Shown here: one piece after another, positions 12,520 to 24,437 of the stretch | How the letters are laid out: every line of letters begins with the position of its first letter | How positions within the stretch are numbered: the first letter of the stretch is position 1 | Source of the DNA: Ampelomyces quisqualis | Taxonomy: Eukaryota > Ascomycota > Dothideomycetes > Pleosporales > Phaeosphaeriaceae | DNA: 64,000 bases | Reading direction: 5' to 3' | NCBI GenBank assembly: GCA_018398575.1 | Contig: JAGTXZ010000010.1 | Location: 2,294,001-2,358,000 of the forward strand | The notes under the pieces: model-generated | Told to the model about the DNA's origin: nothing | What the model saw: the letters and a program-made list of their open reading frames with translations, nothing else | Database searches by the model: none | Translations under genes and position numbers: made by a program

Positions 12520-13406
12520 GGTCGCGTCGCGGTCGCTGGTGGGGGTGGGGGGGGAAGGGGGGGTGCGTGCGGTGGCTCTTGGTGTGGGCGGTGGGCGGTG
12601 GGCGGCCGTCAAAGCAACCGTGGGAGCCCTCGTGTGGCGCTGCGAGGCAGAATTTGGCTGGGGCGTCGAGGAGAAGTCAAGGGCCGCGGGAGTCTTGTGG
12701 GAGGGTGCGCCCCTTGCAGTGTGCATGCAGCTCGTGTGCGTTCACAGGAAAAGGCGGAGGCACCGACACGGTCACAACAATTTTGGTGGGCTGCCCTGCG
12801 CTCCACTAGCACGTGTGGCCCATGCTCCAGGTCCGCTCGCTCACCATCCCATCTCCCGCAGTGCGCACTGCCTTGCATAGTCTTCTGCCTCCAGCCATGG
12901 AACCCGACATGACGATCGACTAAGAAGGCGCTCCGCGCTCCTTGCATACACACTCGTGTAGCCCAGCTCCACGTTGCTGATCCCTCCACGAACATTTCGA
13001 CCCCGGCGCCTTAGCGGTTGCCTGGCGTCGCTCAACCCGCCTATCAGCGACCACGCCATGCGCGCCTGTGGTTGCAAGCCATCTGCGATATGCATCTAGA
13101 GACAAGACGCAAAGGCTGCTCCAACCTGGGAAGCCAGAATTTCTCGCACGTGTCAGCGTGTGCGAGGACGTGTAGTAGCTGCTTTGACGGTGTGGAGGAC
13201 CGGAGGTGCGGTGTTGGTTACCACGCGCTAGCGGCTATGCTATGCCATCGCCTCGCCTATGACTAAGCGAAACCCATCCTCGGACCTCGACAACCGTACT
13301 CCGTACTTGCCCTCGCCCTCACACTCCGTCCCATCTCGGCTGCATCGATGCCCGAAACAACACCTCGCCCCAGTGTGGACCATGGCGCCCGCAACAAGTC
13401 CCGCTT
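12520..13406. other. Non-coding gap with G-rich tract (karyopherin 5' region, SKI2 3' region)
   Basis: About 890 bp. Just upstream of the karyopherin start the + strand has an uninterrupted G-rich tract (12541-12563) followed by three near-identical GGGCGGT units (about 12586-12606); the transcript strand is correspondingly C-rich. TACTCCGTA lies at 13297-13305. Long overlapping frames here come from GC-rich composition and match nothing I recognise. Confidence 0.6.
12541..12563 (+). repeat. G-run tract with quadruplex potential
   Basis: Runs of 5, 8 and 7 G separated by T and AA lie 22-44 bp upstream of the karyopherin start, on the strand opposite the gene. The runs are long enough to supply four G3 blocks. 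In the mRNA leader the tract would read as C-runs. Confidence 0.6.
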
Positions 13407-16400
13407 CTACAGGTACAGGCTTGCACAGTTGCATATGTCCCTAGTCGCCCACAATCAGCGTAATCCCTAACCACAAACCGACATGCATAGCCAGTCGCTT
13501 GGAGGCTGTTGAGGAGGGCAAAACTTACCGCTTGATCAATTCCTGACACGTCCCCATTTTTTGAAACAGCGTCGGGTCGCCAATAATCCGCGCCGCGTTC
13601 TTGACTTCCCTGCACGTTTCGTCGAGCCGCGTAATGACTCTGACAATGGTGCCCTCCATGACGTCCGTCAGGTCGGTGATGCGATTAAAGGACATGCCCC
13701 TGGCCCATTCGTACACGACCTCGACCATGCCGAAGCGGGGCTTGCTGACGAAGTCGTTGGAATCGTCGGCCGAGAGAATGACTTGGTGCAGTGTTTGAAT
13801 TTCGTTCACCTTCTCGGATATCTTGACAATGGCGGCGATGCCGCGATCCAGGCTGGCCGTCAGTGTGGGTTCGACGTCAGTCTTTTCTTGGAAAACGAAA
13901 GCCGAGAGAAGGGCGACAATTTCTTCCGGGGTATAGTCTGCGAGCACATTCTCGAGCACGAGCTCCGTCAGTACGAGCTCGTCGGCTGAGTGGATCTAAC
14001 ATCGTGTTAGCAGGCTTCGTGCAAGAAATGCTATGGAGAAGTACCTCGCAGGCTACCTTGCCCTTGAGCTCTACACGCGAACCATCGTCGATGAAGCCCA
14101 GGTCCTTGAGCACACGTATCCTCTGTTCATAGTCTGGCAGCAGCTGGAGGTTCTGGTCCGACATGAGCTGCCGAAGTGAAAGGATGTTCTCTTTGATCAC
14201 CCATTGGTCATGCTCCATCTCTAAATGCTTCAAGAAGTTGGGACACTCTAGACACTTCTTGTCGATAGCATTGTGCCCTTCCTTGATCCTTGTCTCCAAC
14301 AACTCTCGGAACTTCATGCTCTTGATGCGGCTGTAGTCGTACTCGTCCCAGTCCTCGTAGTTCCAGGATTGACACAAAGGTAGAAACTGGTCTTGCGCTA
14401 GCTTGAGTGTGTCTTTCTTACGATTGAGATTTTGCACCGACTCCGGGACATCGATTACACTCTTGGTGAAGCATTCAATATCGTTCAGTGGCACAAAAGC
14501 AGTCTTGAGTATGAGATCGTTGGGGCTTTTTGGCAGGCTCCGGAAAAACTTTGCAAATGGACCAAGGTACGGCAACAGGTCGTCAGCTTTTCGATCCTGG
14601 TTTTGGGCGATTTCCAACACTTTGATGGTCGGCTCGTTGCCTCTGCTAGTCCCGTCTTGCATGAGCATACCCGCTGTACGTTTGTTGTCCTGATATTGTT
14701 AGTTTTGCAAAGCCTGAGCGGCATGTGTTCGTACCTTCTTGTAGACAATGAGCCTATTTCTGCTGAGTACTCGTCGGCCCACAGGGTCCACAAGTAGACT
14801 GAGGTGCATCTCATTGGTCAGACGCTTATAGTCCTCGCATGACTGATGGCACGCCTCAAGGTCAGTATCACAGATTTTGCATGGCTCGCGTCTTATCTTT
14901 TCCAAATCCGCCTCGGAGACTTTGACGTTCTTCTCGTGCTCAGGCAAAAGCGCCTGGGTCGCATTCTCACTGAAGCTTCGCTTGATCATTTCTTCAATCT
15001 TGAGAGCTTCAACGCGGAGAAGATTCAACATCATGTTGTATGTGAGGCGGAATTGAGAACGCAACTTGGTAGGTTCACCGAGCATCATTTGTCGCAGTCG
15101 TGCAGCTGGAGGTGCTTCATCCTGACCGGGTGCACATATGATGACGGTACCGACAGTGTCCAAGCCTCGTCGTCCAGCGCGACCAGCCATCTGAGTGTAC
15201 TCGCCCGGGAGCAGATCCCGAAATTCACGGCCGTCGTGTTTCCGGAAGCCGGAGAACACGACCGTTCTGGTTGGCAGATTGAGGCCCATAGCAAAGGTCT
15301 CCGTCGCAAAAAGGACCTTGACAAGCGTCTTCGCAAAGAGAATTTCGACAACCTCTTTGACGATTGGGAGCATGCCACCGTGATGAACAGCAATACCTCG
15401 GCTCAACAGTTCTCTCAGTCGTTTGATTTGAGGCAGATCTCGGTCTCCAGGGCTCAATCTCGCTAGCGATTTCTCAATTGTCATGTGAATAGCGCTCTTT
15501 TCAGCAGCGGTACAATAGTCAATGTTCGAGAGCGCCTCGGCGTTCTCCTCGCAGCGCTTCTTAGAGAAGACGAATATGCATGCCGGCAGAAGGTCTTTAC
15601 TGCGCAAATGTTGAATGAGATGTACCCAGATGTTTCGATCCTGGGCAGCTGTCGTCCGGCCCCCTCCGCGACCTGTACGTGCAATGTTACCACGTCCTCG
15701 CGGCGCTGGTGGCCCTCCACCTCTCTGTGCGCCTCCACGACCACCATTCTGCTGACCTCGGCCTCGCTGATTTTGACCTCCTCTTGCGGGTGGCCCTCCT
15801 CGGCCGCCTCCACCTCTTCCAGTTGGGGCTTCTCTTGTAGCTGGCGCTTTGACTTTGTCTTTTCCAGACATAACATCGTTGGCTTCTTTCCAGCCATTAT
15901 CGATGAACTTCTTGTCTGCACTGACGATCTTGTACATTCCTTTCCCGGCCCAGAGATAGTGCTCGAGCGGGATAGGGCGCTTGGCGGTCGAAATAACGTA
16001 GATATTCTTCTTCTTCGTCCGGCCTACCCACGAAGCAAATTCGTGTGTGTTGGGTACAGTAGCTGACAGAAGAATCAGAGTGACGTGCTCTGGAAGCATG
16101 ATGATAACCTCTTCCCACACAACACCACGTTCCAGATCGTTGACGTAGTGCACCTCATCAAAAATGACAAATTCAACATCCCTGATCAGATCCGCTCCAC
16201 GATACAGCATACTCCGCAAGATCTCAGTGGTCATGATAAGGCAGCTTGCTTCTGGTCGTATCTGCACATCTCCGGTCAGAATTCCCACGTCGTCGAAAGT
16301 GAGACGGAAGTCGCGAAACTTCTGATTACTCAAAGCTTTGATTGGAGAAGTGTAGATGGCTTTAGTCATGTGTTTGGCTGCAAGCGCAATGGCATACTCT

Positions 16401-17440
16401 GCAACCACAGTCTTCCCGGCGGAGGTGTGAGCAGCTACGAAAACAGAATCACCATTTTCAAGGTGGTAAACAGCCTCCTTTTGAAATGTGTCCAGCTCGA
16501 ATGGATATTCCCGTGCCATGTCTGGGACAAGTTCTTTGAAATTTGTGATGTCGCGGTTGATATCCACCATGTGAGCCCACTCTCGGCCACCTTTCCTTGA
16601 AGCGGCCATCGCGAGCAGACCATGGGGCGCCAGAGCAGGGAACTCAACTGGCAACAGCGCGTCGATCTCTTCTTCCATCGGAGTTTGACCCTCTCCTGCA
16701 GCCTCGGTGTCTTCGGGCGTACCATCGGGCCCATCGTCCTCATCTGCATCTATGTCGTTGGTGACCGCCGAAGCTTCTCCCAGAGTGTCTTCGACCTCTT
16801 TGGTAGCTTTTGCGTCTGGGGGTCCTTTCTTCTGAAGATTTAGTCCGCGGGTGAACCCCGGAGGGATCGACAGCAGACCGCCTGGATCGCTGAAGTTGAT
16901 AACACGATCAAGACCACCACCTGGCTTTATTTGAGCATTCTCTTGTTGCATGATGGCTTCATCTTCCATCGCAGCAACGGCTTCGACGCCATCAAGACCC
17001 CCGGGTGCGAATGGAAAGAAGCCAGCAGCGCCACGGACAAATTCAGCCCTGTTGGCAGGCTTCCTTAGCAGTGAAGTTGAGTTCTTTGCTGTGGCAGAAT
17101 TGGCAGGTACGGTAACCTCTTTGTAGCCTGTGACACGGCCTTCTAGCCCTTCGCGAGTAAAGCGCATGATGGTGCGAGTCTGCGTAGGGGCAATCTGACA
17201 CAGGCTGCGGTAGTTGGTCGGTGAATCCCATCGTTGCTGCAGCTGGTTGAGCCACTGTGTGTAGAAAGATCGCGATGGTGTTAAAAATTCCGCTTCCAGC
17301 TCTTTCTTGATGACATCCTTGGTCTTGCGTTGCCGCTTCGGTGGCCGCTGTTCGCCAACAAGGGAGTCGATCCAGCCAGGATCATCAAGCACGTCGGTGC
17401 TCAACCGAAGTTTATCAAGCCCTTCGGATAAAGTCTCCAT
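13407..17440 (-). CDS. SKI2: SKI2 RNA helicase of the SKI complex
   Basis: Ski2 is the DExH RNA helicase of the cytoplasmic Ski2-Ski3-Ski8 complex, which feeds mRNA to the exosome for 3'-5' decay. Exons are 14735-17440, 14045-14689, 13529-13995 and 13407-13440, with introns of 45, 49 and 88 bp. The product has 1,283 residues, normal for Ski2. Visible motifs are the N-terminal Ski-binding region, AHTSAGKT (Walker A, about residue 336), DEVH (about 428), SAT (about 458) and QMAGRAGRRG (motif VI, about 749), then the arch and C-terminal helical domain. A glycine/arginine-rich insert (about residues 545-600, several RGG) lies between the two RecA domains. The last exon is only 34 nt and encodes DICNCASLYL, matching the usual Ski2 ending DIVFAASLY with a changed middle. 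Mtr4 is excluded by the Ski2-type N-terminus. TACGGAGTA lies 83 bp upstream of the start. Confidence 0.95.
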
Positions 17441-17785
17441 GGTTGTCGTGGGAGTCTCTACAGGCCGATTGTTTGTAGGTGAGTGCGAGTGTATGACGTT
17501 GTTTGCTAGATGATGCGCGCTGTACGGAGTAGCTCATGGATTTTGGCGGGACAAGACCCACCCCGCTCATGCCACTGCCGCGGGGGATCGAGCAACTATC
17601 ACATATTGTTCACGCACGCAGGAGCACAGAACAATTGATGGTTGCGTTCGTACGTGAAGGTTCTTGCTCACTCAAAACAATAGAAATGGCATTCAATTCA
17701 TCAAAATGAGCAGTATGCCGTCAACGCCGCGCTATGCAAAATCTCAAACCTGCATGGACTACTCCGTACCCTTCTGGGCTTTGCC
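17441..17785. other. Non-coding gap, SKI2 promoter and CSM3 3' end
   Basis: About 345 bp between tandem genes. Two copies of the dispersed 9-mer occur here: TACGGAGTA at 17523-17531 and TACTCCGTA at 17760-17768, in opposite orientation, the second only 18 bp after the CSM3 stop. Confidence 0.6.
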
Positions 17786-18633
17786 CTACCACATGTCGTC
17801 CATGTCCGCCATGGCTTCCATCTCGTCGGCGAAAGGGTCTTCTTCGGCACTAGCTGTCCGTACGGGAAGCGTCTTTGTGACCGAAGCCTGATGTTGCGCG
17901 CTTTCTGCGAGAAGTGCGTCGAGTTCGTCCTCACCAGGATCAGCACCTGCTGACCAAGAGGCGGGCCGGCCTTGCACTGCTGCCACGCCATCAGACTCTC
18001 CCCCGCGAGTCTCTTCGCTTTGTTCGGTACCGGCCCCGGCCTGTGAGTTTGGGCCTGCTGCAGCTCCTTCCAGTACGACCTCGTCTGCATCTTCATCATC
18101 CCGCTCCGTAGTGCGGCGGGGCTTGCCCTCATCTATCCATACCTTCCGCATCATTTGCATGCGCTTTGTATGCCCAACCTTTTCAACTATCGCAAGCGCG
18201 TCGGCGAATTTAGCGCGGGGGTGCAGATCGTCGAGCCACAACTGGTACATGTTGAGCATGCGGGCAATGTCTCCGTACTGCGTTGCTGTCAGTGTATGGG
18301 CGTAAGACACCAGTCAAACCGGCATACCTCGTGGCCTTTGCCTTTGAAACGCAGACGCTCTTTGGAGATTCTCTGCAGTCTCGGGATGCCTGGATCGGAC
18401 AGTAGGCGGTTGTCGTCGAGTTTCGGTGCTGGTATGCGCTTTTTCGTAATGACGATTTCCTCGTCGATACCCAGCCCATCGCCCGCGGTCCCAGACTTCT
18501 TCCTTGCGAAACTTGATTGTGCCTGCTCGTCATTGGTGCGCTGAATGTCTCTGCCCTCGACAATACCTTTCAGAATGTCGTCCAGCTCGTCGTCCGAGGG
18601 CACATTGCGTGCGTCGGGCCGAGTCGGGGCCAT
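17786..18633 (-). CDS. CSM3: CSM3/Swi3 (TIPIN) replication fork protection protein
   Basis: Csm3 (Swi3 in fission yeast, TIPIN in animals) pairs with Tof1/Swi1 at replication forks, stabilises stalled forks and helps the S-phase checkpoint. Exons are 18328-18633 and 17786-18277 with a 50-bp intron; the splice joins FKGKGHE to YGDIARMLNMYQLWLDDLHP, the core of the Swi3 domain (about residues 68-155: PKLDDNRLLSDPGIPRL, then AKFADALAIVEKVGHTKRM). The N-terminus is acidic (SDDELDDIL). The C-terminal 110 residues are low-complexity and acidic, ending EEDPFADEMEAMADMDDMW, as in other fungal members. Total 265 residues. The ATG at 18633 is the first in frame. Confidence 0.93.
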
Positions 18634-19038
18634 CCTTTCGAGTCACGACTTCCTGGATATCTAGAACGGCGCAGATCAAGTGGTTTCATTAGGACAAATG
18701 GCAAGTTCCACGATCCGGCAGCGCGACGCGTCTTAGCGCGCTTCTCAGCCACATGCACGGACGCGACGCTATCTCTGCGCTATTGCCGCCACACCACACC
18801 TGCCGTACTCTAAATCATCGACCAGGGTCCATCACCAATATCAAAACTATCACAACTCGAGCTGCTTCACACGTCGTTATTACCTTTGGGTGAAAAGTGA
18901 TTGGACGAATGAAACCCATTGCTGAACACGACTGACTACCCTTTGCCGCGACGAACCTCTGCCACTCGTACTTCCATCCAGGTCGCGCTACGTTTCCAGG
19001 CCATCTGCAAGCTGCACCATAATCACAGACATCTATCA
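18634..19038. promoter_or_regulatory. Shared 405-bp head-to-head promoter of CSM3 and THO1
   Basis: The two genes diverge from this gap, so both core promoters must lie here. No TATA box stands out. An open frame runs in phase into THO1 from 18919, but the conserved protein starts at the ATG at 19039. Confidence 0.5.
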
Positions 19039-21221
19039 ATGGCCGTCGCTGCGAAAGACTCACAGAACGCTGTGGTAATAAGGCTGAACTACCTACTGCA
19101 ACGCGCACGCGTGGTGAAGCCGAGTGCGACGATCGATCCGCCACTGCAGGTCGCAGATCTCATTCCAGAAGACGAGGCTCTCTTCGTGGATATTGAGGGC
19201 GAAGATGAGTCACGAAAGCTTGCTGTAGATAGTGCTGCAAAGTCTCTCTTTTATGCCAATCTCGTGAGTCCGCCCTTCTATATCCAGTGTATTCCACTAA
19301 TTCCTCTAGGGGTCAACTCGGATTGGGGAGCCCGCGTTCGTAACCATCTGGAATTTGCTCGATATAATTCAGTATTGTGGTGACCGCGGCAAGTGACAAC
19401 TCGAGATCTCAGCCAATGGGGGCTAACAGCGTTAGAGTTATGTTCACCGCAGGCGACACTGCTTCTCATTGAAGAGTTACTCGACAGCCAGTCCATAGAA
19501 GGCTGTCGAACCGTCTTTAATTTCCTGGAGTCCCGAAGAGAAGCCATCATTGCAGTATGTGTATTCCTGTTCGATTCGTCCTGCCGGTCTACTAAAGGTC
19601 TCTCAGATCAATTCAAAGAATAAAGACCTAGTCATACTGCGACTCTGCAATGAGCTGCTCCGGCGGCTGTCTCGTGCCGAGGATCCAGTCTTCTGCGGAC
19701 GTGTATACATCTTCATGTTCCAGAGTTTTCCACTGGGGGACAAGAGCTCGGTCAACCTTCGGGGCAACTTCCACCTGGAGAACGTAACGACGTTCGAGGA
19801 CGTTCCGAAAGATTCGGGTGCAGAGGAAGATGCAATGCAGGTCGATGCGGTTGAACCTGCTGCCACTATTATTGACGAATCGAAGTCAGAAGAGCCAACA
19901 GTCAAACTTGGAGGGTCTAACGTACGCAAAGATGAGGGCACGGCTACCATGGACATCGACTCTCTGTATCCGGTGTTCTGGTCTTTGCAGCACTCATTCT
20001 CCAACCCACCTCGACTTTTTGAAGAAGATCACTTCAAACATTTTCAAAAAAGCCTCGAGGCTACACTCGCAAAGTTCAAAGAAGTGCCAAAGGTCATACA
20101 GGCTGGCGAATCTGACCGCAAGAAGGGACACAGAGAGCGAGAAGGCGACAGTTACGACGCGTTCGCCAACACCTACAACCCCAAATATCTCACAAGCCGC
20201 GATTTATTTAAGCTCGAGGTACGCATTCAGTGCTAATGTCCTTGAGACGCTATGACTGATCAATTACAGTTGAGTGATGTCGCTTTTCAGCGGCACATCC
20301 TTGTCCAAGCACTGATACTCGTCGACTTCCTCTTAGCACTGACAGAGAAGTCAAAGAGCAAGTCCATCTACCAGAACGCACAGAAAGCCATGCAGTATAG
20401 CTTCACTCTGCGTGAAGAGGATGTGAGTTCCAAGCCCTTGCCTTCCCCGCTCGGCTGCCATCTTCTGCCTGCCACAGGAGTTATGATCTTCGCAGTATCG
20501 GCTGACCACAGAGCACAGACTGAATGGGCATTGGGCATCAAGACTGCTATTACAAACTACCTACAGGAGGGCCCAGATGGCAAATTCTACTGCCGAATGG
20601 TCGAAACGGTGTTGTCCCGCGATAAGAATTGGGTCAGGTGGAAAATGGAAAACTGTCAGCCATTCACTCGCGACAGAGTTGCCCCCAAAGACTTTGGCCA
20701 AGCAAAGTCTGGTGCGCGGCAAGGTGTCCAAATCAAGAAGAACCCAAAGCCTATGGGTGTACCCGGTTCTATGAAGTTCCTTTACAACACCGAAGCAGAA
20801 ACCGGACTCGCACAGTTGCGACAGGCTGACAGGTATGTGCTCCGCTCGACCGATTGACGTCCCAATACAGCTTCTCACTTTTGTCAGATCCCATGTGCCA
20901 AATGCAGAGTCATATGCAACCAAAGTCCGAATGACTGACTTGGACATGGAAATGGTGGATACAGAAGAGGAAAAGCGTCAGCTTACAAGCAAGAAATCCA
21001 GTTACGCCTGGAAAGGTCTTCGGTTAGCCTCGAAGAAACAGCTAAGCTCATTCGATAGGATCGAGCATGGCAAGGGTCTCGAGGCTCTTGAGCCGGCTAC
21101 CTATTCCATTGAGGCGACTGGGGATGACACTGCACCCCCAATTCCGGATAACAGGGGCCCAGATCCGCAAGAAGAACATCAAAGCGCTGAGGAGCAGCGG
21201 CCCGACCAATTAGTCAAGTGA
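19039..21221 (+). CDS. THO1: THO complex subunit 1 (THOC1/Hpr1 family)
   Basis: THO binds nascent mRNA during elongation, recruits export factors (TREX) and prevents R-loops. Seven exons: 19039-19263, 19310-19388, 19430-19554, 19607-20218, 20270-20422, 20519-20832 and 20888-21221; product 613 residues. Diagnostic segments are EPAFVTIWNLLDIIQYCGDR, LLLIEELLDSQSIEGCRTVF, LRLCNELLRRLSRAEDPVFC, FMFQSFPLGDKSSVNLRGNF and DKNWVRWKMENC. The second intron (19389-19429, 41 bp) is best read as GC-AG, with donor GCAAGT: the frame otherwise hits TGA at once, and this join keeps CGDR and restores frame. A GT donor at 19380 is possible but removes conserved residues. The fifth intron (20423-20518, 96 bp) is a multiple of three with no in-frame stop, so a retained form would add 32 residues. 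The C-terminal 60 residues are low-complexity. Confidence 0.9.
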
Positions 21222-24200
21222 CTGCGGGCGCGACGGCAGAGAAGAAACGGGCACGATGGCGCCCGTACAGAGCAGGTACGAGCTGTCGAAGTCTGAGAAG
21301 TCATGCTTCAGCCTCCAAGCCTTGCTCTTCCGACGACGTGCAGTATGGGGAAGGTATGTGGCGTTTTGTCGCCGGAGCACTCTCTATGGGTGGGTATGGG
21401 GAGGCAAGTTTCGAAGCGATTATCGGCATACGCTGAGCGGCATGGTCACGAAGCTGTCGGTATGGAAAACCACGGGTATACCTGCAAGCGGCGCCTCGCA
21501 ACCCGCGACGGCACGATTTGCGATGATGAGATTAGGGTTATAGCAGCGGGCGTTGGAGATGAAAGGGCTACAGCGAGATCAATAACAACTTTCACGATAT
21601 GCTAATGGCAGGGAGCGACGGATGGCATCCCCAGAATTTGGCCTGATGTGAGCGCAACAATCGGTGGGCGTCGAATGTGTGCGCCTGGCCATGATGACGG
21701 TGTTTTCTGGCGTACCAGCACCTGGTTATCGTTGCGGGCCGGGTTAGAGGCGGCAATGGGCCGCCCACTTCAGGCTCATTCTGGAGTCAGAGTGGGTTGT
21801 CAGCATTGGATCCACGTACACGGGCGGGCGATGCTGCGTCGTGCCGAAATGAAAGGGGACGTGGTTGTACTACCTGTCCCGGCTGGATGCTGCTTGCAAG
21901 AGCACTGCTGCTGTGCAATGATGCGTGGTGGAACAGCATCCAGCGCCAAGTCTCGAAGCACAGCAGACGACGGCACCCGCTCGTTTCCAGCGGCGCGATG
22001 TGCTCGGTAGATTTGATTCTTCAAGGACGCGTGGTAAACACCCTTGCGAGCATCAAACCCACAGCTGCGCCGACCTCCACCAATCGTGGCAGACAGGCCA
22101 ATTCCGCCTGCGGTTCCGCTGCTCCTGTCATCTCAGTCATCGGTCCAGCCAGCCAGGCTTGGCGACGTTTTGCAGGTAGACGGCAAGGCCGCCCTTTGGC
22201 ATAGCTGATGGATGGCGTGCGAAACGACGCAAAGGCTGGAGGTTACCCCTGTGCCCCACGAGCATCTGGCTGACTGTGGGCATGTGCCGGGCTCTGCATT
22301 TGTACGGAGTACCAGCTCGGTGGGCAGTTTCCACGTCCGCGCCTAACGTGAGCGTTGGATATACAGTACATGGTACCATATGGGTCGGTGGCACTTGTCC
22401 TGTGTCAGCCACGGCCCACGGGAAAAACTGGCCATGGCCGCAGAACCGCCTTGAAAAACAAGCATGGGGGGGCTTGCGGCCATGCCACCCTGCAGAGATG
22501 ACAGACAGCAGCCGTCCGTCGCAGCCGCCGCCGCGTCGAACAACATGAGGCTTTGTTGCGTTGAGCGCGCCGTCCCAGGACGCCTGCGACGGAGCCGTGG
22601 TGTCTCCCTCCAAGCCGACCGCTGCAGCTGTCAAACTTCAACTGGCGCACTGCCGGCGTTGCACGACCGCAAGCAGCAGCAGGCTTCGAGAAACATGCTC
22701 CCGGGGCGGGCCGGCCTGAGGACGCTGGATTCGCGTGTCCCGCCAGGTCTCTTGCTCGTTCGCACTGCCACCAGGGCTCGTTCATTGGCAGCATCCTTCA
22801 CTCACTAAGCGCCCACTATTCGCTGCGACGACGCATTGCGCAGGTGTGCGGCGACCAGGCAGCCTACCCAGCTCGGTAGACTCGACGCACCACAACAAAA
22901 CATGTCGCCGGCCACTCGCTGCCGGACACACCCGCATGGGGGTGGAAAACGGTCCAACGCTCCAAGCAGACTGACACACTGGCCGCTTGGTACAGGGCTG
23001 TGAAGGGCTTCGGTTACTCGACAGTAGCGTGGCACAATCGTCGCGGCGCTGCGAAGTCTGACGGCCAGCCTCTACCCAGCCTCTACCACCATCTTTCGTT
23101 CCACCCACCCACGGGCCACGGACGACTAAAGCAGCAACGCCAGCAGACACCCCGCAACTTCTGCTAATACAATAAGCGTTGCCGAGCTGGGGGCCCTGGT
23201 AACTGTGCTGCTGCTTCCCTGTCGTCTACTGCAGCATGTCCCTTGGGCTCCCGTTTGTGCTTGGGCCACGCATGAAGCCAGTAATAGCCTCCCCATCTGT
23301 CCTGATGGTCGATTGTTCGACGCCACGGATCAGACCATGTCATCGGCGGTTTTCTCCACGACATCCATGGCCAGACTGCAGAACCCCCATGTTGCCGCCA
23401 TTCACCATGAGTGGAGGGGCCCCCGGCACACGCACACATGATCCAGAGGCTATGGCCCTTGCGAAGCGGGAGCGGGCGTCTCTTCTTCACAGGGCCGAGA
23501 GACCGCATCCCTGTGTCAAGGCGCTCTTGGGTACCTGCTGGCCCTCGACTGTCACGCTTCTGCTTGTGTAACGGGCTCCAGGTCGTCCTCGACAGAAAAT
23601 CATGTTCCATGCGTCGTCCTACCCCAGTCCTCGCACTTCTCTTAACCTCGATTTTATCCGGATCGTCGACAGTAGAGTGCCGTGAAGACTTTCTACGTGA
23701 CTGATCTGCTGCTTTCCCCTGCCCTGCCGCTATCGCTGATATAGCCTCCGACGGTTCCTGACCTTAGCTACAAAGGCTTCTGCATCGTCGACTTCGGCTC
23801 GACGCTTTCCATTATCAAGAGCCAGCCGGCTGCTCGTCATTTTACCTCAATCAAGCATCAAGCGCACAAGGCCAGCGTCTGTCAATCTGTCTTTGGTTTA
23901 CGGCATCACCTTCCCAGCAGCTTCTATTTCGAGCTCGACGTTGCATCCAAAAAACCGCGCCTCAATCCCGTCCTAGGTGCGACATCAGCCATTCAGCCTG
24001 GCTTTGCACATTGCCGATCCCAAAGACTTGTCGACCTGGGATCGCAAAGCTGTTCGTTTGTAACAGCACTACGACCTTCGCGAACAGAATCACAAATACC
24101 TCGGCCTGGGCCGCAAACCACCACCACCACCACCACCTTTCCTTACGCTGATCACCCCGCACTGGGCCTACAACCAATAAGCTCTGATCTAGAAGAGATT

Positions 24201-24437
24201 GATCAAAATTCTTATCCTTTCCAATATACCATCGGAGCTGCTCGCTCCATTTTGTACCGTTCGTTCTCACCTCACCTCATCGACTGCGCCTTTTCCAGTG
24301 ACTGCAAGTCGGTCGACCGACGAAGTAAGCACCAGCCTTGCCCTATTTGTGTCTTTGCTGACGACCATGCTTGACTAGATTCGAAACAGTCTGTCAACAG
24401 CAAAGTAACTCCACAGACATCATCTACCAAGTTACCA
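21222..24437. other. 3.2-kb non-coding region upstream of the homeobox gene
   Basis: No frame here looks like a protein; overlapping frames on both strands have similar random composition. TACGGAGTA lies at 22303-22311. The last 700 bp are pyrimidine-rich and include CCA trinucleotide repeats (about 24116-24137), as in a long fungal 5' leader. A candidate leader intron has a GTAAGC donor near 24325 and an AG near 24378; it would remove the mini-frame ATG-CTT-GAC-TAG. This is probably regulatory DNA and leader of the homeobox gene. Confidence 0.5.

Noticed and set aside
11941..12912. 323-codon open frame on the + strand
   Set aside because: It overlaps exons of the karyopherin on the other strand and GC-rich leader; its translation is Arg/Gly/Ser-rich without protein features.
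18919..19038. N-terminal extension of THO1
   Set aside because: The frame is open upstream, but family similarity begins near the ATG at 19039, and the extension lies in the shared promoter.
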